From: WGMK01 sp044359155
Lineage (GTDB): Bacteria; Hydrogenedentota; Hydrogenedentia; Hydrogenedentales; JAEUWI01
Direction: 5' to 3'
DNA: 7,168 bases
NCBI GenBank assembly: GCA_044359155.1
Contig: JBIKMR010000232.1
Location: 1 to 7,168 of the forward strand
Shown one piece after another: positions 1 through 5,527 of the stretch. Within the stretch, counting starts at the first letter, position 1. Every line of letters starts with the position of its first letter. The notes under the pieces are model-generated. The model saw nothing but the letters and a program-made list of their open reading frames with translations, was not told the origin of the DNA and did not search any database. The translations under genes were made by a program, and so were the position numbers.

Positions 1-1
1 G

Positions 2-49
2 GCCCCCGGACAATCCGCCGCCCCCGGCGCACCCAAGCCCCAGCATTAA
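2..49 (+). CDS. C-terminal tail of an upstream gene (partial, unidentified)
   Basis: An open frame enters from the left edge and ends at TAA 47-49, reading APGQSAAPGAPKPQH. It is rich in Pro, Ala and Gly and most of its codons end in G or C, like the genes downstream. It stops 21 nt before the gspE start, which fits a preceding gene of the same operon. In many gsp operons the gene before gspE is gspD, the outer-membrane secretin, and low-complexity tails are plausible there, but 15 residues do not identify a family. The identification as coding is inference from position and composition; it could also be untranslated leader. Confidence 0.45.
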   Translation, partial: APGQSAAPGAPKPQH

Positions 50-50
50 C

Positions 51-54
51 GGAG
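51..54 (+). promoter_or_regulatory. Weak, distant Shine-Dalgarno candidate for gspE
   Basis: GGAG at 51-54 is the only purine-rich SD-like element before the gspE ATG, but it lies 16 nt upstream, longer than the 5-10 nt usual for a good site. The start itself is not in doubt: an in-frame TAG at 56-58 and TAA at 47-49 exclude an upstream extension, and the next Met (residue 39) would cut into the N-terminal domain. gspE may therefore be translated weakly or by coupling to the preceding frame. Confidence 0.35.
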
Positions 55-70
55 TTAGACGCGAACACCC

Positions 71-1816
71 ATGGCGAACGCACGGTCCACAGAACGGCAA
101 ATCGGCGACATCCTCGTCGAGCAGGGCATCTTCAGCCCGCTCCAGCTCGACGAGGCGCTCCAGCGCCAGCGCCTCACCGGTGACATGCTGGGCCGCGTGC
201 TTGTGTCGATGGGCTATTGCGAAGAGCAGCACATCATCGAGGCGCTCGGCGTGCAGTCTGGCATGGAGCGCGTCGATCTCACCCGCATCAAGATTCCGGA
301 AGACGTGGTCCGCAAGATGCCGGGCGACGTGGCGAAGTTCTACAGCGTTATCCCCATTCGCGCCACGGACCACTTTGTAACCGTGGCCATGGCCGACCCA
401 CTCAACCTTCAGGCGCTCGACGATCTGGCCCAGATACTGGGTTGTGAAGTGCGCGGCGCGGTGAGCAATCCCGTGGACGTGGCCACGGCGTGGAAGAACA
501 ACTACGCCTTCGAGCTCGACTCGATCCACGAGATGCTGCACGACCTTGAGGAAAAGGTCGGCACCAAGGAAATGACCCTCGAAGAACTGGGCACCCAGGA
601 AGTCATACGTGATACGGACAACCTGGTCGAGCTTGCGCAGCAGCCCGAGGTCATCAAGATCGTCAACCTGATCTTCCTCGAGGCCCTGCAAAAGCGCGCA
701 TCGGATATTCACTTTGAGGTATACGAAGAAGACTTCCGCATCCGCATCCGCGTGGATGGTCTGCTGCAGGAAGTGGTCACCCCGCCCAAGTCCATCAACA
801 TCGCCCTCGTGGCGCGCGTGAAGATCATTTGCAGCATGGACATCGGCGAGCGCCGCCTGCCGCAGGACGCGCGCATTGAGCTGAAAATCGGCGACACCAT
901 CATCGACGTGCGTGTGGCCACGCTGCCCACGCTCTACGGCGAATCCGTCGTGATGCGTATCCTTGACCGTACTGCCATCAAGATCGACATCAACACCCTT
1001 GGCTTTTCTGACAAGCAAATCAAGGACATGCTGAACGTCGTCAACAAGCCCAACGGCATCTTCCTTGTAACCGGCCCCACCGGCTCGGGCAAGACCACCT
1101 CGCTCTATGCGTGCCTCAACGAACTCAACACGCCCGAGGTGAAGATCATCACCACCGAGGACCCGGTGGAATTGCAGATCGATCGCTTGGTGCAGTGCCA
1201 GGTGCGCGAGGACATCGGCCTTACCTTCGCCAGTTGCCTGCGCGCCATCCTGCGTCAGGACCCGGACATCGTGATGGTCGGCGAAATCCGCGACTTGGAG
1301 ACGGCGCAGATTGCCATCGAGGCCTCGCTCACCGGCCACTTGGTGTTGAGCACCCTCCACACCAACAGCGCACCCGAGACTATCACCCGATTGCTCGACA
1401 TGGAAATCGAGCCCTTCCTTATCACCGCCTCGCTTGAGGCCGTGCTGGCGCAGCGTCTGGCCCGCGTGCTCTGCCGCGATTGCCGCCAGCCCTATCGCCC
1501 CACGGAAAAAGAGATGGACACCCTTGGCCTGCCCAAGGCCTACCGCCAAGACCCGAAGCTCTTCAAGCCCGTTGGCTGCGCCGCCTGCGATTATCGCGGC
1601 TACGTGGGCCGCACCGGCTTTTACGAACTGCTGCTGATGGACGAGAACGTGTGCGACTTGATCCTCGAGCGCGCCATGGCTTTCGACATTCGCAAGTATG
1701 CACGCAAAAAACTTGGCATGTTGACCCTGCGCGAGCAGGGTATCGTGAAGGCCATGAAGGGCGTCACCAGCGCAGCCGAAGTGATTGCCCACACCGACCG
1801 GTTTGACGACGACTAA
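71..1816 (+). CDS. gspE: Type II secretion ATPase GspE (PilB/GspE family)
   Basis: Hexameric cytoplasmic ATPase that powers pseudopilus assembly through GspF (and GspL where present). It has 581 residues, normal to slightly long for the family. Residues about 8-145 form the N-terminal GspE/MshE-type domain, beginning IGDILVEQG. A linker (about 150-190) leads to the N2 domain with RASDIHFEVYE (209-219). The ATPase core shows the Walker A box GPTGSGKTT (335-343), Asp box ITTEDPVE (360-367), Walker B region DPDIVMVGEIRD (397-408, with E405) and His box TGHLVLSTLHTN (421-432). A zinc-binding tetracysteine motif is intact: C468/C471 and C503/C506. All catalytic elements are present, so the enzyme should be active. 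PilB of a type IV pilus is the main alternative; the downstream GspG-, H-, I- and J-like genes favour T2SS. The gap to gspF is 14 nt. Confidence 0.96.
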   Translation: MANARSTERQIGDILVEQGIFSPLQLDEALQRQRLTGDMLGRVLVSMGYCEEQHIIEALGVQSGMERVDLTRIKIPEDVVRKMPGDVAKFYSVIPIRATDHFVTVAMADPLNLQALDDLAQILGCEVRGAVSNPVDVATAWKNNYAFELDSIHEMLHDLEEKVGTKEMTLEELGTQEVIRDTDNLVELAQQPEVIKIVNLIFLEALQKRASDIHFEVYEEDFRIRIRVDGLLQEVVTPPKSINIALVARVKIICSMDIGERRLPQDARIELKIGDTIIDVRVATLPTLYGESVVMRILDRTAIKIDINTLGFSDKQIKDMLNVVNKPNGIFLVTGPTGSGKTTSLYACLNELNTPEVKIITTEDPVELQIDRLVQCQVREDIGLTFASCLRAILRQDPDIVMVGEIRDLETAQIAIEASLTGHLVLSTLHTNSAPETITRLLDMEIEPFLITASLEAVLAQRLARVLCRDCRQPYRPTEKEMDTLGLPKAYRQDPKLFKPVGCAACDYRGYVGRTGFYELLLMDENVCDLILERAMAFDIRKYARKKLGMLTLREQGIVKAMKGVTSAAEVIAHTDRFDDD

Positions 1817-1830
1817 CAGGAAGCCCTGCC

Positions 1831-3069
1831 ATGCCCAAATACTTCTACCACGCGCTCGACCGGGAAGGTAAGCAGCAGCTTGGCGTCGTTGACGCCGAGA
1901 GCCAGGCGCTTGCCATCAACGACATTCGCAGCCTGGGGCTCTATCCCACCCGCGTGCGCGAGGCCAGCAAGCGCGACGAGAAGCGTGCACGCCAGAAGAA
2001 GAAGGGCCTGGACGAGTTCTACATGGGCGGCGTGAAGATGAAGGAGATCATGGTGATGACTCGCCAGCTCTCCACCCTCATCGACGCGGGCCTGCCGCTG
2101 CTGCGCAGCCTCAACGTGCTCATTTCCCAGCTGAAGCCCTGCAAGCTGCGCGACATCCTGCGCGAGATATCCACCGACATCCAGTCGGGCGGCACCTTTG
2201 CCGACGCGCTGGCCAAGCACCCCAAGCAGTTCGACCGCCTGTTCGTGAACATGGTGCGCGCGGGCGAGGTCGGCGGTATGCTTGAAGTCGTGCTCAAGCG
2301 CCTCGCCATCTTCATGGAAAAGCGCCAAGCCCTTATCCGCCGCGTGCGCGGCGCCATGATCTACCCCATCGCCGTGATGCTTATCGCGGCGGGCATCGTG
2401 GGTTTCCTGCTGGTCAAGGTGGTGCCGGTGTTCGCCGAAATCTTCGAAGAATTCGGCGGCGACCTGCCCGCCCCCACTAAGTTCCTCATGGCCTGCGGCG
2501 ATTTCATGGTCTACAAATGGTGGCTGCTTATCTGCGTGATCTGCTGGATAATCATCGGCCTCAAGATATCCTTCAAATTCAGGGCCGTGCAGCGCTTCCG
2601 CGACATCGTCATTCTCAAGGTTCCGCTTATCGGCGACTTCGTCATCAAGGTTTCCGTGGCCCGCTTCGCGCGCACCCTCGGCACCCTCATCACCTCCGGC
2701 GTGCCCATTCTCCAGGCGCTGCGCATCACGCGTGAAACCATCAGCAACTCCGTCGTACAAGACGCCATCGACAAGGTGCACGACAGCATCAAGGAAGGCG
2801 AGACCATCTCTGCCCCGCTCGACCAGACCAAGGTGTTCCCCGCCATGGCTGTGAACATGATCGACGTGGGCGAGGAGACCGGCCAGCTCGACGCCATGCT
2901 GGTCAAGGTGGCCGACATTTATGACGATGAAGTAGAGGCGGCAGTGGAAGCCATGCTCCAGCTTATGGAGCCCATCATCATCATCGTCCTCGGCGGCATT
3001 ATCGGCTTCATCGTCGTGTCGCTCTACTTGCCCATCTTCACCCTGGGCGACGCCATCAGCGGCACCTGA
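1831..3069 (+). CDS. gspF: Type II secretion inner-membrane platform protein GspF
   Basis: Polytopic inner-membrane protein that couples the GspE motor to pseudopilin insertion. It has 412 residues, the usual GspF/PilC length. After a small N-terminal domain and a basic linker (about 47-60, KR-rich), it carries two GspF repeats: the first holds LSTLIDAGLPLLRSL (80-94) and MVRAGEVGGML (141-151); the second holds FARTLGTLITSGVPIL (279-294) and MIDVGEETGQLDAML (343-357). Three hydrophobic membrane segments lie at about 177-200, 227-246 and 380-403, as expected for the family. The ATG at 1831 has the SD-like AGGAAG (1818-1823) 7 nt upstream, and the gap after the gspE stop is only 14 nt, so the two are surely co-transcribed. 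PilC is the type IV pilus homologue; context favours GspF. Confidence 0.96.
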   Translation: MPKYFYHALDREGKQQLGVVDAESQALAINDIRSLGLYPTRVREASKRDEKRARQKKKGLDEFYMGGVKMKEIMVMTRQLSTLIDAGLPLLRSLNVLISQLKPCKLRDILREISTDIQSGGTFADALAKHPKQFDRLFVNMVRAGEVGGMLEVVLKRLAIFMEKRQALIRRVRGAMIYPIAVMLIAAGIVGFLLVKVVPVFAEIFEEFGGDLPAPTKFLMACGDFMVYKWWLLICVICWIIIGLKISFKFRAVQRFRDIVILKVPLIGDFVIKVSVARFARTLGTLITSGVPILQALRITRETISNSVVQDAIDKVHDSIKEGETISAPLDQTKVFPAMAVNMIDVGEETGQLDAMLVKVADIYDDEVEAAVEAMLQLMEPIIIIVLGGIIGFIVVSLYLPIFTLGDAISGT

Positions 3070-3091
3070 GGAAAGTTAAACAGACCAGATA

Positions 3092-3119
3092 CCGCCCGGC
3101 GCAGCGCGCGCCCGGGCGG
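3092..3119 (+). promoter_or_regulatory. GC-rich intercistronic stem-loop between gspF and gspG
   Basis: The 5' arm CCGCCCGGCGC (3092-3102) pairs with GCGCCCGGGCGG (3108-3119), giving an 11-bp all-GC stem with one bulged C and a 5-nt loop (AGCGC). It starts 22 nt after the gspF stop and ends 54 nt before the gspG ATG. What follows is GACAACGG, not a T run, so it is not a canonical intrinsic terminator. It could act as a partial terminator, or as an RNA-processing or stabilising hairpin that lets gspG accumulate more than gspEF. That role is inference; the inverted repeat is visible directly. Confidence 0.6.
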
Positions 3120-3160
3120 GACAACGGAATCATAAACGACGTCGAGGCAGCATTAAACTG

Positions 3161-3165
3161 GGAGG
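3161..3165 (+). promoter_or_regulatory. Strong Shine-Dalgarno for gspG
   Basis: GGAGG lies 8 nt before the ATG at 3174, close to ideal in both sequence and spacing. It is the best ribosome-binding site of the cluster, consistent with the major pseudopilin needing the highest output. Confidence 0.8.
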
Positions 3166-3173
3166 CTGAAGAA

Positions 3174-4043
3174 ATGAGAACGAAAGCGGGGTTCACCCTC
3201 GTCGAACTGCTGGTGGTCATGGCCATCATCGCCATCCTGGCGTCCATCGCCATACCCAACATCGTGAACTACATCAACCAGGGGCAGGCCACCCGTGCCA
3301 TCGCCGACATCGGCGGCATCGAGACCGCCCTCACCGAGGTGCTAGCAGACGCGGGCCGAAGCAAGCTCGAGCAGTTGTTTGACGCCGACGAGGTCAGCAC
3401 CTTCATGCGCAGCCGCCCCGGCATTGCAGACTGGCCCCCGGTTACCAACTTTGAATTTGCAAAGGCAACGGAAATCTATACTCGTTGCCTCTATGCCATA
3501 TTGCGCAGTGGCCGCAACGTGCTCGGCTCGAGCGACCCAGGCGGCTTTGGTTATTCGGATCTGCTGCAAGACGACGTGGTGCGCAAGCTCGGCACAGGTT
3601 ATATCGACATTGCCAACGATCCCTGGGGCAATCTCTACAACATCTATCCCGGTCCGTGGAATGCGCGCACCGCAGCAGGGACGCGCGCATCGATTCCTTT
3701 CCGCATCTTCTCGAAGACCGAAGACGAGCAGCAGCTGCCCGGCGCAAACAACCTTCAGATGGACGAGCTTGTCGCGCAGGCTTACGACATTCCGGGAGAC
3801 CTGAGCTCCACGGTTTTTGAAATCAGCTTCCCGGCCCCTTCCAACGAAGTGGCCTTCATCTGGTCCAACGGGCAGAACTTGCTTTCCAGCCAGACAGTTT
3901 ACAACGGCGCGGGCTACGGCGTGGTAGCGATTGAAGATCGTGCACGCACGCTCTTCGACCAGGCGCAAGGCGAAGAGTTTGCTGGCGGCGGCGATGACAT
4001 CAATAGCTGGGACTCAGCAGCCAGCTGGAGCCGCTTCTATTAA
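3174..4043 (+). CDS. gspG: Major pseudopilin GspG, enlarged
   Basis: Subunit expected to form the shaft of the periplasmic T2SS pseudopilus. A six-residue basic leader MRTKAG precedes the prepilin-peptidase site G6^F7, with Glu at mature position 5 (E11) and a long hydrophobic helix to about residue 31. GspG hallmarks follow: GYIDIANDPWGNLYNIYPG (142-160), matching the family's GYL-DPWGN-Y-PG segment, and a C-terminal acidic GGGDDINSWD (271-280), matching the Ca-binding DI-W loop. FIWSNGQN (228-235) probably corresponds to the S-G-DG strand. At 289 residues it is about twice the usual 140-150; the excess lies at about 62-140, 162-224 and 236-268. It has the best SD in the window and a stem-loop on each side. 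A general type IV pilin-like protein is the alternative, but DPWGN and the DI-W tail make GspG the better call. Confidence 0.88.
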   Translation: MRTKAGFTLVELLVVMAIIAILASIAIPNIVNYINQGQATRAIADIGGIETALTEVLADAGRSKLEQLFDADEVSTFMRSRPGIADWPPVTNFEFAKATEIYTRCLYAILRSGRNVLGSSDPGGFGYSDLLQDDVVRKLGTGYIDIANDPWGNLYNIYPGPWNARTAAGTRASIPFRIFSKTEDEQQLPGANNLQMDELVAQAYDIPGDLSSTVFEISFPAPSNEVAFIWSNGQNLLSSQTVYNGAGYGVVAIEDRARTLFDQAQGEEFAGGGDDINSWDSAASWSRFY

Positions 4044-4054
4044 CAGTTAGCATT

Positions 4055-4090
4055 CGCACCGGCGCGGCGTGAGGCCGCCGCGCCGGTGCG
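4055..4090 (+). promoter_or_regulatory. Perfect 15-bp stem-loop after gspG
   Basis: CGCACCGGCGCGGCG (4055-4069) is followed by the 6-nt loop TGAGGC and its exact reverse complement (4076-4090). The stem is 15 bp with no mismatch and almost wholly GC, beginning 11 nt after the gspG stop. The following bases, GGTTGAATCGCTTTGGG, hold no proper T tract, so simple intrinsic termination is not clearly supported. A partial terminator, or a 3' hairpin that protects gspG mRNA from exonucleases, would both lower gspHIJ relative to gspG, as wanted for minor versus major pseudopilins. The structure is seen; the function is inferred. Confidence 0.75.
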
Positions 4091-4161
4091 GGTTGAATCG
4101 CTTTGGGTTCGTGGGCGAGCCCAGAGAGCAGGCGTGTTTGGGTGGGACGGTCGAGTCCCTT

Positions 4162-4167
4162 GGGGAG
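4162..4167 (+). promoter_or_regulatory. Shine-Dalgarno that fixes a GTG start for gspH
   Basis: GGGGAG at 4162-4167 sits 7 nt before GTG 4175 and selects that codon as the start. The longer alternative, TTG at 4103, has no SD and would give an implausible 40-residue prepilin leader instead of 16. A 5-bp inverted repeat GGGAC/GTCCC (4144-4148 / 4155-4159) lies immediately upstream of the site. Confidence 0.7.
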
Positions 4168-4174
4168 TGACGAC

Positions 4175-5116
4175 GTGCGAGGCATTTGGACGGCGGAACA
4201 CAAGCGGCGCAACGGTCGGGGTTTCACCCTGGTCGAGCTCATCGTCGTGCTCGCAATTGTCGCGCTGCTCACCGCCCTCGCCGTGCCCGGCTTGGCGCGC
4301 CTCGGCGCATTTTCCGACGACACCCTCGGGCAGGAATCGCGCCAGCTTTTTGAATTGCTGGCTGCCGCCCGCGTCTATGCCACTACCTACAACGTGCGCA
4401 CGGCCGTGGTCTACAACCTGGACACCTACAAATCGCCCCAAGTGAATCCCAACAATGATCCCCTGCCCCTCGGTTCCTTCGTGAACGACACCATCACCGG
4501 TGCGCCCACCCGCTTCATCACGGCGGCCACCATGATGTATGCCCTGCCGGGTGCCAATGACAACTTCGGCGCAGTGCTCAACAGCATAATCCCCAACGGC
4601 ACCAAGGAAGCCTTTGTGCCCGCTACAGGCAAGGAATGGCAGTGGCGCGAATTCAATGACGAGGTCGCCCTGTTGTTGAAAGACAACCCCACCGATGCCA
4701 GCAACGCGTATTACAGCGAAGCTCCCCGCTTCGACGCGACTGTGGGCTGCACTGGCGTGGGCAAGCTGGGCATGTATTGCGGCCTGCCGGTGCTGCTTGA
4801 CTTCGACACGGCGGACGCCGCCCGAAAGGCGGGGGTGCCCTGGCAAGACCAGGTGCAATATTTCACGCGCTTCCCCGCGCACGTGTTCACGCCCGATGGC
4901 CGGGTGGACGCCACCGCATCGGACAAGGAACGCTACACCTTCTACATGAGCTACCGGCCCGACGAGCCGCTCGAGCGCCGCCTTACCAACCCCGAATTCC
5001 CCGCCTTCGTCTTTCCCGGCGTGGACGACAACGGCGCGCCCATCTCGATTCCCAACCTCCGCGTGGTGCCCATGGAAATCTACCGCTCAACCGGGCGCGT
5101 GAAGATAGCTTCGTGA
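4175..5116 (+). CDS. gspH: Minor pseudopilin GspH (GspH/FimT family), enlarged
   Basis: Minor pseudopilin expected near the tip of the T2SS pseudopilus. From the GTG at 4175 the product is 313 residues. Its 16-residue basic leader MRGIWTAEHKRRNGRG ends at the G16^F17 cleavage site, with Glu at mature position 5 (E21) and a hydrophobic helix to about residue 40. GspH/FimT features follow: the AR-A helix LLAAARVYATTYN (61-73) leading into the first strand, VFTPDGRVD (237-245) like the family F-P-G strand, and a C-terminal IYRSTGRVKI (302-311) like the typical terminal S-TGR strand. Usual GspH is about 150-200 residues; the excess lies between about residues 84 and 230 and includes C192 and C202, a possible disulfide pair. 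It lies 131 nt after gspG across a strong hairpin and 14 nt before gspI. FimT-type pilin is the alternative name. Confidence 0.82.
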   Translation: MRGIWTAEHKRRNGRGFTLVELIVVLAIVALLTALAVPGLARLGAFSDDTLGQESRQLFELLAAARVYATTYNVRTAVVYNLDTYKSPQVNPNNDPLPLGSFVNDTITGAPTRFITAATMMYALPGANDNFGAVLNSIIPNGTKEAFVPATGKEWQWREFNDEVALLLKDNPTDASNAYYSEAPRFDATVGCTGVGKLGMYCGLPVLLDFDTADAARKAGVPWQDQVQYFTRFPAHVFTPDGRVDATASDKERYTFYMSYRPDEPLERRLTNPEFPAFVFPGVDDNGAPISIPNLRVVPMEIYRSTGRVKIAS

Positions 5117-5120
5117 GGAG
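5115..5120 (+). promoter_or_regulatory. Shine-Dalgarno that fixes the ATG start of gspI
   Basis: GAGGAG at 5115-5120 overlaps the gspH stop codon (TGA 5114-5116) and lies 10 nt before ATG 5131. A GTG at 5113 overlapping the gspH stop is also in frame and would add six residues, but it has no comparable SD. The overlap of SD and stop suggests that gspI translation is coupled to gspH. Confidence 0.7.
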
Positions 5121-5130
5121 CAAACAGACG

Positions 5131-5517
5131 ATGAAAAAGAAAAATGGTTTCACCCTGCTCGAAGTGATGGTGGCGCTCACGCTGCTGGCGGTCGGCATTA
5201 TCGGCGTGCTCACGCTATTTCCGCAGTCGCTGCGACAAACGCGCATTGCGCAAGAGCGCACCACGGTGGCGTCACTCGCCCGCACCGAACTGGGCCGCGT
5301 GCGCACCGGCGGCGTGGGGGACCCCCTCAGCGAATGGGCCATACGCAATGCCTTCCGAGAATTGACCGCCGCCCAGCGCGCGTACTCGCTTTATGAATCG
5401 TGGCGCGCCAACGTGCAGCGCATCGGTGGAGACGTGGACCTCTACCGCGTCACCTTTGCCGTGCAACTGTTCGACGGGCGCGAAGAGAAGTTCGTCACCT
5501 ACATCACCGAACGATAG
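5131..5517 (+). CDS. gspI: Minor pseudopilin GspI
   Basis: Minor pseudopilin that in studied systems nucleates the tip complex with GspJ and GspK. It is 128 residues from the ATG at 5131, a normal GspI length. The leader MKKKNG ends at G6^F7 and is followed by FTLLEVMVALTLLAVG (7-22), the LLEVMVA form typical of GspI/PilV, with Glu at mature position 5 (E11). Other family features are the helix ASLARTELGRVR (47-58) and a final beta-strand pair LYRVTFAVQLFDGREEKFVTY, where GspI proteins usually end. It is the only pseudopilin here without an enlargement. It starts 14 nt after gspH and ends 10 nt before gspJ, with no hairpin on either side. PilV of a type IV pilus is the alternative; gene order favours GspI. 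Confidence 0.87.
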   Translation: MKKKNGFTLLEVMVALTLLAVGIIGVLTLFPQSLRQTRIAQERTTVASLARTELGRVRTGGVGDPLSEWAIRNAFRELTAAQRAYSLYESWRANVQRIGGDVDLYRVTFAVQLFDGREEKFVTYITER

Positions 5518-5527
5518 GTTTCCCATC

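Noticed and set aside
1813..2781. 322-codon open frame on the minus strand opposite gspF
   Set aside because: The translation is rich in His, Asp, Glu and Ala with no domain or membrane pattern, as expected for the antisense of a GC3-biased gene. It lies almost wholly inside gspF, whose sense product is unmistakable.
3148..3156. CAGCATTAA shared upstream of gspE (41-49) and gspG (3148-3156)
   Set aside because: Tempting as a shared regulatory motif because both lie before an SD, but many repeated 9-mers are expected by chance in 7 kb and in the first copy it forms the end of the upstream frame.
4055..4090. Canonical rho-independent terminator after gspG
   Set aside because: The stem is very strong, but no run of T follows and gspH-I-J continue in the same direction; kept as a regulatory stem-loop instead.
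4103..4174. Longer gspH starting at TTG 4103
   Set aside because: It has no Shine-Dalgarno and would make a 40-residue prepilin leader; GTG 4175 has GGGGAG 7 nt upstream and gives a 16-residue leader.
4040..4882. 280-codon minus-strand frame opposite gspH that also crosses the hairpin
   Set aside because: No recognisable motif, and it runs through the intergenic stem-loop and most of gspH; explained by high-GC codon bias.
5113..5130. Earlier GTG start for gspI at 5113, overlapping the gspH stop
   Set aside because: The ATG at 5131 has GAGGAG at good spacing and gives a standard MKKKNG leader; the GTG has no comparable site.
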